Part shown: positions 5,528 to 11,167 of the stretch, one piece after another | How the letters are laid out: every line of letters starts with the position of its first letter | Numbering within the stretch: the first letter of the stretch is position 1 | Source: Rhodospirillaceae bacterium | GTDB taxonomy: Bacteria; Pseudomonadota; Alphaproteobacteria; UBA8366; GCA-2717185 | Direction of reading: 5' to 3' | NCBI GenBank assembly: GCA_018660965.1 | Contig: JABJJH010000164.1 | Span: forward strand, 1 to 11,167 | DNA length: 11,167 nt | Program-made: the position numbers and the translations under genes | The notes under the pieces: generated by a model | Database searches by the model: none | The model's input: the letters and a program-made list of their open reading frames with translations, nothing else | What the model was told of the DNA's origin: nothing

Positions 5528-7819
5528 TTAAGGGGACGTTTCTTCCTTCACCGCAATGTAGGCTTCGCGGGGGCGGCCAGGTCGCCCAGTGAGCACTGGG
5601 CCAAACGTAACAAGGTCCGAGATTTGAAGCACCTTCAGGATTTCCTTCAATTTACGCTCACGTAGCTTACTGAACGGCGGCGTCTTCAACATTTTTGGTA
5701 GCGTTATGCCGCGCGCTTCCGCACTTCGGATTGCGGATAAAATTTCCTTTGTCTCGGCTTCGTACTTAGAGCCAGAAATACGCTCTTTTAATGCCCGCAC
5801 CGTTTGGTCAATTGAAAACCGCACGTACTTAATCGCCCAATCGACATGGATATCATCGACGTATTCCGCATCAGGATTGTCCGCCAGGGCGACAATCAAC
5901 CCCAGACGCATCGCCATTTCTGTTGACCGGCCCGGCAACGCCTCCATTCCCAACTTTTCAAGTTCATTGCATAGTTTCACGCGGTATTCATCGAACGCAT
6001 GCAGCTCACGCATGGCCAGTTCAGACATGGTCAGCGTTTGGAACAGTGGCCTTTCGGTCGCAATTTCCGCCGTGCCTGCAATGACGCCAGCGCGCGCATT
6101 GATCTGGTGTATCCAATCGACAATGCGACGCGGGACTTCCACGGCGTCCTTGTCTTCGTGAACCATGCGCGGTTGGTTGGATTGATGAATGATGAACCGT
6201 CCCATAAACCCGTCCGCGACTGAATCAACAGTGATGTTTTTAAACAGCACACTCGGCGTGGTCATCGTCACCATGGAAATGGCAGGGTTCATGCAATAGC
6301 GATCCGCCAACTCTACCGCCTTGCCCTTCGATAGCGTCATCGTCGAATACGCGGTTGGCCGCACGACGCCATGGCACCGTCCAATCGCTTCCATCAACTG
6401 TGTGTTGGCTTCCAACAGGTTTGTGTTTTTATTGTTCGCTGCGGCCTCAAGATATCGCCCAAATTCGTCGATGATGGTCAGGTGGCGCGGCTTGCGTAGG
6501 AGCGTCGAAAAAACCGCGCCTGCCGATGTGTACCCGGACCCGTTCATAAGGTCTTCCATGCCAGCCGCCGTAAGAACTTCATCAATAACCGTCTTGATGT
6601 GTTCCTTTCCGCTTCCGCTTTTCGCGACGTTCAGAAAATACAGGCTCGAAAAATTGTTCTTCGTCGTCTGATAGTTTCGCGAACAAATAATCGACCCAAT
6701 CGCCAAGGCGGTTTGCACGGCGAATCCAGGCTGCCGCGCGCGTGCGGTTGCGTTGTAAAAGGCCACCATGTCGCCAAGAATGCCGGGCGGGTTTAACAGT
6801 TCTTCCGGCATGGCGTCGTATTCGACCTTGCGTTCATACACGCGCGGTCTGGCTTGCAGGTACTCCCGAACCGCCTCATGTCCTTGTGTGTGCGCCATGT
6901 CGTTGAAGTCGGTGTCGTCGCCGCTTACGTCGGGGAAGATTGCCCGCACACGCAACACGTCGGCGGTGGCTTGCGCTTTCTCGCGTCCTGGATTGCCCGG
7001 CGTGGCGTGGTCATCGTCACCGGCAACGATGATTTCCGCGTCGGGATAGCGATCCTTTATATTGCTGGTCGCTTCAAGAAGGTTCCCCGCATTGTACGCC
7101 ACCACAACCATGTCGCCGGTCAGTTCATGCAGGGTTGCGCCGGTTGCGAATCCCTCCGTCACGTATATGACGCCGGTTGGTTCGCCGATGACGTATGAAC
7201 AGCCCTTGACGCGCCCGCCCGGCAGAAAGATTTTACCACCTTCCGGCGCGATGAATTGCAAGCTGGTTATCACGTCGCCGTCCATGACCGGCACCACAAT
7301 GTTCCCGCGCGATACCCGAACGTCATGGGGCTTAACGCCCTTCGCAACCAAGTATGGATGCGTTTCGGGTGCTGGTGGCGCTTCGGCCCATATAGACGCC
7401 GCGTCAGACGCCGCTCGTGTATGTCTGGCCGCTATTTCCAACTCGCGCGCGACCTGAGCGGCCTTTATTTGTTCCTCCATGCGGATTTGTTCGACGTTCG
7501 ACATGGTTTCGCGCCGCTTCGAAGTCCAGACGACCTTTTCAGGGTTGCCCTTCCAGGAGCCAAACACGCCGATTCCGATAACGCCGCCGGGACGGAATTC
7601 GTCCTCTACTTCGTTGTATATGTACCAGCCCGATTTCTTTCCCGCCTTGTCGTCGGCGACGGCGACTCGCTCGATCCGCCCAACGCTGGGGATCGGCGGA
7701 ACGTCAAACCCGTAGGCCCGCATTTCGTCGCAGAATGCCGGTCGCGGGTTTTCCACCGTTAAGATTGGGTTGGATATGTGTGCCTTTGGCGTGATGTTGT
7801 AAGGTGTGAAGTCGATCAT
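5528..7819 (-). CDS. Toprim domain primase-helicase of an integrated element
   Basis: A 763-residue replication protein. Residues 140-215 resemble the segment that precedes Toprim in phage and satellite primases. A Toprim fold follows: VIYVTEGFATGATL with Glu222 and VAGDDDHA with Asp268-270 are the metal-binding acidic residues for primer synthesis. A helicase-like ATPase domain comes next, with a P-loop-type segment VAKSGSGKEH (398-407; Lys405, but Ala instead of the first Gly and Glu instead of Ser/Thr) and a Walker B LTIIDEFGR (447-455). This arrangement is typical of primase-helicases of satellites, plasmids and prophages. The start ATG at 7819 overlaps the preceding stop as TAATG and has GGAGGGG upstream. 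The P-loop deviation seems to be a feature of this family rather than damage, but that is from memory. It probably initiates replication of the element at a nearby origin. Confidence 0.85.
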   Translation of the reverse strand: MIDFTPYNITPKAHISNPILTVENPRPAFCDEMRAYGFDVPPIPSVGRIERVAVADDKAGKKSGWYIYNEVEDEFRPGGVIGIGVFGSWKGNPEKVVWTSKRRETMSNVEQIRMEEQIKAAQVARELEIAARHTRAASDAASIWAEAPPAPETHPYLVAKGVKPHDVRVSRGNIVVPVMDGDVITSLQFIAPEGGKIFLPGGRVKGCSYVIGEPTGVIYVTEGFATGATLHELTGDMVVVAYNAGNLLEATSNIKDRYPDAEIIVAGDDDHATPGNPGREKAQATADVLRVRAIFPDVSGDDTDFNDMAHTQGHEAVREYLQARPRVYERKVEYDAMPEELLNPPGILGDMVAFYNATARARQPGFAVQTALAIGSIICSRNYQTTKNNFSSLYFLNVAKSGSGKEHIKTVIDEVLTAAGMEDLMNGSGYTSAGAVFSTLLRKPRHLTIIDEFGRYLEAAANNKNTNLLEANTQLMEAIGRCHGVVRPTAYSTMTLSKGKAVELADRYCMNPAISMVTMTTPSVLFKNITVDSVADGFMGRFIIHQSNQPRMVHEDKDAVEVPRRIVDWIHQINARAGVIAGTAEIATERPLFQTLTMSELAMRELHAFDEYRVKLCNELEKLGMEALPGRSTEMAMRLGLIVALADNPDAEYVDDIHVDWAIKYVRFSIDQTVRALKERISGSKYEAETKEILSAIRSAEARGITLPKMLKTPPFSKLRERKLKEILKVLQISDLVTFGPVLTGRPGRPREAYIAVKEETSP

Positions 7820-8221
7820 TATGCCGCCCCTCCATTCATCATGATTTGGGTCATCCCGGGTATCCGCCCTTTGATTGCGTTGAAAGTTGACCGCCCCCGG
7901 TCATCGTTTTGTGTTGTGGTCATTGCTGTGAAATCCCTGTTTTGCTGTTTGTCGTTAACATCGGTGACGGCATGGTCGTTAATCCGATAGTCGGCGAAGC
8001 GTTCCGGCAAAGCGTCGAGCTTGGCTTCGGCGTCGGATGTGGGCTGTACGCCGTTTTTTCGTGTGTAGCGGCGCAGGATGGCTTTCGTGGTGGCGATGAA
8101 GGCGACAGGTCGCCATGACACCTGTGCATGGCGACCTGTCGCCTCGAAGCAGCATCCACTGCTTCGTGTCCGCGCCGAGCGCCCATCCTGGCGCAAGGTT
8201 GAAGAGGTGGCGGTTATTCAT
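7819..8221 (-). pseudogene. Small element protein split by a 1-nt frame change (or a +1 recoded gene)
   Basis: The gene begins with an ATG at 8221 overlapping the HTH gene's stop as ATGA, and ends with a TAA overlapping the primase ATG as TAATG, yet the two ends are in different frames (403 bases, one more than a multiple of three). The first frame gives NLAPGWALGADTKQWMLL (residues 8-25); the second gives WRPVAFIATTKAILRR and LDALPERFADY. These two halves look like one family of about 130 residues that precedes primases in alphaproteobacterial elements (from memory). A +1 shift at CTT CGA (8149-8144) would join them into 134 residues. Frame 1 alone runs on to 7979 as Arg/His-rich sequence typical of an out-of-frame reading. 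A perfect 18-bp inverted repeat starts right at the junction. It may be a pseudogene, a sequencing error or a programmed frameshift. A short 34-codon frame from an ATG at 7923, with AGGGA upstream, could be a separate start. Confidence 0.6.
8100..8144. repeat. Perfect 18-bp inverted repeat with internal palindromes
   Basis: The arms at 8100-8117 and 8127-8144 are perfectly complementary around a 9-base loop (ACACCTGTG). Each arm contains its own dyad: GGCGAC-AG-GTCGCC (8101-8114) in the left arm and GGCGAC-CT-GTCGCC (8130-8143) in the right. The right-hand edge abuts the CTTCGA where the small gene changes frame. The right arm is the part that encodes the conserved WRPVA on the minus strand. 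Confidence 0.85.
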
Positions 8222-8466
8222 CGTTCCGCACCGGTTCTGTGGCCTTGGTTTGAATTTGGTGGGGATTTGCATTCGGTCGCCGCCTGGTGCGTCGCGAGCC
8301 ATGCGTTCAGGCTCTCGGCAGCGATAAGGGTGCGGGTTCCGATTTTGAAGGTTTTCAGTCGTCCGGCGCGTATTTCTTCATACAACGATGAGCGACCGAC
8401 TGATGTCGCTTGCACGGCGTCTGCAATTCCGTATGCAAGTTTGACCGGAGGGTTGGCGGTTTTCAT
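8218..8466 (-). CDS. AlpA/excisionase-like helix-turn-helix protein
   Basis: An 82-residue protein. Residues 10-58 (LAYGIADAVQATSVGRSSLYEEIRAG, then RLKTFKIGTRTLIAAESLNAWLA) fit the MerR-like HTH_17 fold of AlpA and excisionase proteins: a helix-turn-helix that recognises DNA, then a wing ending with the typical xxxLxxWL. Such proteins control integrase activity or expression in P4-like elements and act as directionality factors. A GTG three bases upstream (8469) is in frame, but the ATG at 8466 has AGGA at eight bases and is preferred. The stop overlaps the next gene's start as ATGA, so it is translated with the small gene and primase as an operon. Inverted repeats upstream (8521-8600) may be its own binding sites. 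Confidence 0.8.
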   Translation of the reverse strand: MKTANPPVKLAYGIADAVQATSVGRSSLYEEIRAGRLKTFKIGTRTLIAAESLNAWLATHQAATECKSPPNSNQGHRTGAER

Positions 8467-8520
8467 CACAACGTTCCTTTTCCATTCGTGTCCGGGCTGG
8501 AACGCCCGAACTCCTCTGGG

Positions 8521-8600
8521 AATATGTGGGAGGAATGGAGTATTGTGGAACGTGTAAAGGGTTTAACGCCTGAACGTTTTTAGGGTTCAGACCACATATT
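8521..8600. promoter_or_regulatory. Nested inverted repeats upstream of the HTH-primase operon
   Basis: AATATGTGG (8521-8529) and CCACATATT (8592-8600) are a perfect 9-bp pair. Between them is CTGAAC-N9-GTTCAG (8570-8575 and 8585-8590). ACGTTCC (8471-8477) and GGAACGT (8548-8554) make a further complementary pair. They lie in the only gap from which the HTH-primase operon could be transcribed, so they are likely operators or a structured leader; I see no convincing sigma-70 hexamers here. Confidence 0.4.
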
Positions 8601-8629
8601 AACTAATTGAAAATAAGAATAAATAAGGG

Positions 8630-9247
8630 TTAGACCTTTGGTGCCGGACGGTTGCCGCCTGTCATCAATTCGGGATCCCTGATTAAGGTGCCCATCACTT
8701 CGATCAAGTGAGTGGAACTCGGACGTTTCAGGTATTCACCCCAATGATCCCGCAACCATTCTTCGATTTCTTCCTTTTTTGTGGGAGGCCCCGCATATGT
8801 CAACCCGACACCAAAATGGGTCTGGGCCGCATACATAAGTTCCATAAATGGGCTTTGATAAACGATATGCGTGTGCATACGGGGGTTTTCCGAAAAACGT
8901 GGTTGTTGCGCCTCCATCGTGTCAACCGGTGGACACCATTGATACAAGTCGTTCCGCGAGACCTTTATGGATTCATAATAATTATGAAAATAAGAAATGC
9001 TGTTCTTATGATCACGAAGGTTATTAGGAATAGGAATCTGATTGTGATTCCAATGGATATCGGTATCACTCCAGACGTTTTCAGGAATTATATGCTTCTC
9101 GTGGTTATAAAATCCCCTCGCTTTTAGGTCACCATCGATAAAAGCACGCTTGAGCGCCAGCTTGGCATCTTTTTCCGATTCTCCCTGGCCAACAAGAAAT
9201 TCGACACATTCTTGAAGGGTCAACGATGACGGCGGCGGTAAAACCAT
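8630..9247 (-). CDS. Hypothetical protein of alphaproteobacterial integrated elements
   Basis: A 205-residue protein that I cannot assign a function. The N-terminus LTLQECVEFLV, then AFIDGDLKARGF and, after a variable stretch, SIKVSRNDLYQWCP looks like a helical segment followed by a short strand-rich part, a pattern seen in unannotated proteins of alphaproteobacterial chromosomes and elements. The C-terminal part KKEEIEEWLRDHW, then STHLIEVMGTLIRD looks helical and charged. No signal peptide, membrane segment or catalytic motif is seen. The central section is rich in Asn, His and Tyr, and the gene is more AT-rich than its neighbours, which suggests recent arrival. ATG at 9247 has AAGG about ten bases upstream. 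It lies between integrase and the HTH gene, with its own weak promoter candidate at 9319-9347. A DNA-binding or antisense-defence role cannot be excluded. Confidence 0.65.
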   Translation of the reverse strand: MVLPPPSSLTLQECVEFLVGQGESEKDAKLALKRAFIDGDLKARGFYNHEKHIIPENVWSDTDIHWNHNQIPIPNNLRDHKNSISYFHNYYESIKVSRNDLYQWCPPVDTMEAQQPRFSENPRMHTHIVYQSPFMELMYAAQTHFGVGLTYAGPPTKKEEIEEWLRDHWGEYLKRPSSTHLIEVMGTLIRDPELMTGGNRPAPKV

Positions 9248-9318
9248 GTGTTCAAACCTTAGTTACGCAAGGAAATGGAAGGCGTGACGCTCCAGCGCGG
9301 GACCGGAAAGACAAGCAA

Positions 9319-9347
9319 AGCCTAGCCGTGATAATCTGGCTATTCAA
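9319..9347 (-). promoter_or_regulatory. Candidate sigma-70 promoter for the hypothetical gene
   Basis: On the minus strand TTGAAT (9347-9342) and TAGGCT (9324-9319) are separated by 17 bases, a reasonable but weak -35/-10 pair, some 70 bases before the ATG at 9247. Matching is by eye only. Confidence 0.3.
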
Positions 9348-9439
9348 CACACGTCTGACGGGGTACTGGCTGCATAAAAAACCCAGCGTTTCCCACGATT
9401 TTTGATCACGCGCCGTCGGTTAAAATGGCCCGCACACGG
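9344..9439 (-). pseudogene. Degraded second integrase C-terminus
   Basis: Just after the integrase stop, in another frame, the minus strand reads GHFNRRRVI, then an Arg-rich stretch, ending at the stop at 9344. It mirrors DHFDRRRVV of the intact integrase, 85 bases away. The DNA of 9404-9432 matches 9489-9517 at 23 of 29 bases and all six differences are transitions. It looks like the 3' end of a related integrase gene, left by an earlier insertion, a gene replacement or a duplication. Confidence 0.5.
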
Positions 9440-9440
9440 T

Positions 9441-10613
9441 CTAGGTTGTGTTGGTTGCACCAGCGCAGAACGCTGCCCATGAATCCATGACCACGCGCCG
9501 CCGGTCGAAATGATCCGTGCGGGCGTACGACGCCTCCACGGCGTTCCGCACCACATGCGCTAAACAAGCTTCGGCAACTTCACGTGGGGTGTTGGTCGCC
9601 TCGGCGCACCAGTCCCGAAAAGCCGAACGAAAGCCATGCACAGTGATTGGTAAACCAGCGCGCCGAATTGGCATCGAAAACGTCATATCAGAAAGCGGGC
9701 GTCCGGGTCGCTGGCCTTCGAAGACATGCGCGTCAGCGGCGGTAGTGCGTCGCAGTTCGCTCATACGATTCACAATTTCAATTGCCCGGTCAGAAAGCGG
9801 TACGCGGTGCGCGCGCCCGGCCTTCATGCGGTCTGCAGGAATAGTCCAAGTCTTCTTTTCGATATGGAATTCCGACCATTGCGCACCACGAACTTCGCCC
9901 GAACGCACCGCTGTCAAAATTACAAATTCGATGGCCAGTCGCACCGTTTCGCTCGCCGTCAAAACGGTTTCCATATTGGCGACGAAACCAGGAACATCCG
10001 TCCACGGCATAGCCGCAAGGTGTTCTTTAACTTTCGGCTGCTTTGGCAATCCACGTGAAATGGATCGCATGGGCGCTTCGGCCTCCCGCCAACCTTTGGC
10101 GTGCCCATAATCCAATACTGTTCCGATCCGCTGTTTTACCCGGCGAGCCGTCTCTGGGATCGTCAACCAAATATCCGCCAAAACGTCGCGCACCATAGGG
10201 CCATCGACACTATTGATGGGCAGATCACCAATCGCGGGAAAGACATAAGCCTCTAGCGTTGAAAGCCATTGCGCAGCGTGTTTGGGATTCTTCCACGATG
10301 GCCGGTGTTCAGCGTGGACCTTTAAGGCGGCTTCACGGAATGTCGGTATTGTTTCTTTGGCGCGACGACGCGCGGCCACGGGATCGTCACCTTTGCGGAT
10401 GGCGCGGCGCATATCCTCAGCAGATTCACGGGCTTCGGCCAAATTAACAACCGACGCAGAACCTAGGCCGATATCACGTCGCTTTCCATTGGCCTGAATG
10501 CGAAGGACCCATTTGCGCGCGCCCGTATCGGAAACCATAAGATAAAGCCCGCCGCCATCGCCATGACGACCTTGCCCGGCTCTCTTCACACCCAACGCCG
10601 TCAATTTGCCCAT
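9441..10613 (-). CDS. Tyrosine-family integrase (P4 type)
   Basis: A 390-residue site-specific recombinase that would integrate and excise the element. In this numbering it has an N-terminal arm-binding (DUF4102-like) domain, MGKLTALGVKRAGQGRHGDGG to about residue 85, then a core-binding domain, then the catalytic domain with Arg237 in TAVRSGEV, Lys264 in the MKAGRAHRVPL segment, His326 and Arg329 in VHGFRSAF, His353 in LAHVV and Tyr363 in ASYARTD, so all catalytic residues are present. The frame is open to an ATG at 10697, adding 28 residues with WDQLWDQ, but the family's usual start is MGKLT, so 10613 is chosen; the ribosome site GGGA is weak at both. P4-type integrases often use tRNA 3' ends, but no tRNA is seen here. 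A degraded integrase tail lies just downstream. Confidence 0.88.
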   Translation of the reverse strand: MGKLTALGVKRAGQGRHGDGGGLYLMVSDTGARKWVLRIQANGKRRDIGLGSASVVNLAEARESAEDMRRAIRKGDDPVAARRRAKETIPTFREAALKVHAEHRPSWKNPKHAAQWLSTLEAYVFPAIGDLPINSVDGPMVRDVLADIWLTIPETARRVKQRIGTVLDYGHAKGWREAEAPMRSISRGLPKQPKVKEHLAAMPWTDVPGFVANMETVLTASETVRLAIEFVILTAVRSGEVRGAQWSEFHIEKKTWTIPADRMKAGRAHRVPLSDRAIEIVNRMSELRRTTAADAHVFEGQRPGRPLSDMTFSMPIRRAGLPITVHGFRSAFRDWCAEATNTPREVAEACLAHVVRNAVEASYARTDHFDRRRVVMDSWAAFCAGATNTT

Positions 10614-10631
10614 ATCGTCCCGTAAAACCTG

Positions 10632-10654
10632 TTGGTCCCACAATTGGTCCCACA
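10632..10654. repeat. Two tandem TTGGTCCCACA 11-mers in the integrase leader
   Basis: TTGGTCCCACA occurs at 10632-10642 and 10644-10654, a 12-bp period. They lie between the two possible starts of the integrase, about 20 bases upstream of the preferred ATG. Short direct repeats beside an integrase gene are often arm-type sites or operators for the recombinase; in the other reading they encode the repeated WDQ peptide of the N-terminal extension. Confidence 0.55.
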
Positions 10655-10706
10655 CATTTTCATGGATTGGGGCAAACGTCAATGGATGACGGTGCATTGA
10701 AATCAG

Positions 10707-10723
10707 AATATAACCCTTATATT
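10707..10723. promoter_or_regulatory. AT dyad in the integrase upstream region
   Basis: AATATAA-CCC-TTATATT is a perfect 7-bp inverted repeat with a 3-base centre. On the minus strand it contains TATAAG and TATATT, either of which could be a -10 hexamer for the integrase gene, but no acceptable -35 is found at the right spacing. A repressor operator overlapping a promoter is a plausible reading. Confidence 0.3.
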
Positions 10724-10825
10724 GATTGAGTTATTGAACATTTATGGACGGAAAAGAATAGTAGTAATGCGGACACCACATCCGCCAGCGCCCACCGCCA
10801 TCCCACCGGCTCTCGTAATCCGTCA

Positions 10826-10862
10826 TTTGTCGTCACGCCGCGCTTCGGCTTAGCGCGACAAA
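10826..10862 (-). terminator. Hairpin downstream of the GFA-family gene
   Basis: TTTGTCG (10826-10832) and CGACAAA (10856-10862) form a 7-bp stem starting about 22 bases beyond the GFA-gene stop, and the GC-rich loop contains further short complementary blocks. There is no T-run, so it may be a weak or Rho-dependent terminator. Confidence 0.3.
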
Positions 10863-10884
10863 CCTGTGTGAACGACCGCGCCGC

Positions 10885-11167
10885 CTATGCCGGGGCGCGG
10901 TCCAGAATGGCTTGTAGCGTCGCCGCGCCATGCACGCCCTCAACCGAGACATGGCCGCCGTCGGCAATCCGCTTGCGCTGGGCCGCTTCCCAATCCTGGC
11001 CGTCGAAGAAGCGGGGCGGTTTCAGGGAGGGGCCGTCAATATCGTCCAGGCACCGCGCGTTCACGGTGATCTTGTCGGGTTGCGAGCGAGGCACGTAAAA
11101 GGCGGCGATTCCGCAATGCGCGCAAAAGGGATGTTGCGCCACGCCCGTCTCGAAGGTGTAGATGGTC
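10885..11167 (-). CDS. GFA-family (CENP-V/GFA domain) zinc protein, partial (C-terminal part)
   Basis: The frame enters from the right edge of the window, so the start lies outside; 93 codons plus the stop are visible. The peptide YTFETGVAQHPFCAHCGI, then FYVPRSQPDKITVNARCLD, is the characteristic C-terminal half of the GFA fold, with the zinc-binding FCAHCG pair and the NARCLD segment. The named founding member was thought to help glutathione-dependent formaldehyde oxidation, but most relatives have no proven function. An internal GTG at 11142 is not a real start because similarity continues upstream of it to the edge. It is probably the host flank of the element, as it does not resemble the element genes. 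Which of the many GFA proteins it is cannot be told. Confidence 0.83.
   Translation of the reverse strand, partial: TIYTFETGVAQHPFCAHCGIAAFYVPRSQPDKITVNARCLDDIDGPSLKPPRFFDGQDWEAAQRKRIADGGHVSVEGVHGAATLQAILDRAPA

Larger units (their letters stand above)
4747..10723 (-). mobile_element. Small integrated element with integrase, AlpA-like HTH and primase-helicase (satellite or integrative plasmid type)
   Basis: Six genes, all on the minus strand, form a unit unlike the flanking metabolic genes: P4-type integrase, a hypothetical protein, an AlpA/excisionase-like HTH protein, a small frame-disrupted gene, a Toprim primase-helicase and a HGGxSTGP-motif protein. The block alpA, small gene and primase is held together by ATGA and TAATG junctions. 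Integrase plus AlpA plus a multi-domain primase is the core of P4-like satellites; no capsid, portal, terminase, relaxase or type IV secretion gene is present. A long AT-rich structured gap follows the primase gene and may hold the origin. Neither a tRNA target nor flanking direct repeats could be identified by eye, so the ends given are only the outermost element-like sequences. Confidence 0.6.

Noticed and set aside
7979..8302. A 107-codon minus-strand frame as a separate gene
   Set aside because: Only its middle, from 8221 to about 8146, looks like protein; the part before 8221 overlaps the HTH gene and the rest is Arg/His-rich out-of-frame reading.
9376..9404. A-run at 9376-9381 as the T-tract of an integrase terminator
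   Set aside because: No stable stem directly precedes it on the minus strand.
10259..10497. Plus-strand ORFs across the integrase gene
   Set aside because: Shadow frames of the integrase; no recognisable product.

Overview
The window looks like chromosome of a GC-rich, Gram-negative bacterium, most likely an alphaproteobacterium with an anaerobic or micro-oxic lifestyle. The basis is family resemblance of the encoded proteins, strong GGAG-type ribosome sites, and an FNR-type box in front of an operon for an oxygen-sensitive enzyme. The genus cannot be named from the sequence.

Positions 1-3554 (minus strand) hold a tight operon: an amino-acid dehydrogenase of the Glu/Leu/Phe/Val family, then a fused gamma-delta subunit, an alpha subunit and the start of a beta subunit of a 2-oxoacid:ferredoxin oxidoreductase. 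The oxidoreductase genes overlap by ATGA, so they are translationally coupled. Together they could deaminate an amino acid, oxidise the resulting 2-oxoacid to an acyl-CoA and reduce ferredoxin. The upstream gap contains an FNR/CRP-type box exactly 22 bp from a -10-like hexamer, the geometry of an activator-dependent class II promoter. A divergent class I methyltransferase gene (3988-4623, plus strand) lies beyond it.

Positions about 4700-10850 look like a small integrated element, all genes on the minus strand. In transcription order they are: a P4-type tyrosine integrase, a hypothetical protein, an AlpA/excisionase-like HTH protein, a small gene split over two frames, a Toprim primase-helicase, a 600-bp structured AT-rich gap, and a small HGGxSTGP-motif protein. 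No capsid, packaging or conjugation gene is visible. The layout recalls P4-like satellites and small integrative plasmids. The small gene before the primase is disrupted by a 1-nt frame change exactly where an 18-bp perfect inverted repeat begins. The 4927-5527 gap holds an almost pure AT tract, a 55-nt pyrimidine tract and three inverted repeats that could form a three-way junction; it is the best candidate for an origin or a structured RNA. A second, degraded integrase C-terminus lies just downstream of the integrase gene, and two tandem 11-mers lie in the integrase leader.

Positions 10885-11167 hold the C-terminal part of a GFA-family (CENP-V/GFA) zinc protein, presumably host flank. I found no tRNA, rRNA or CRISPR array and could not define the attachment sites.
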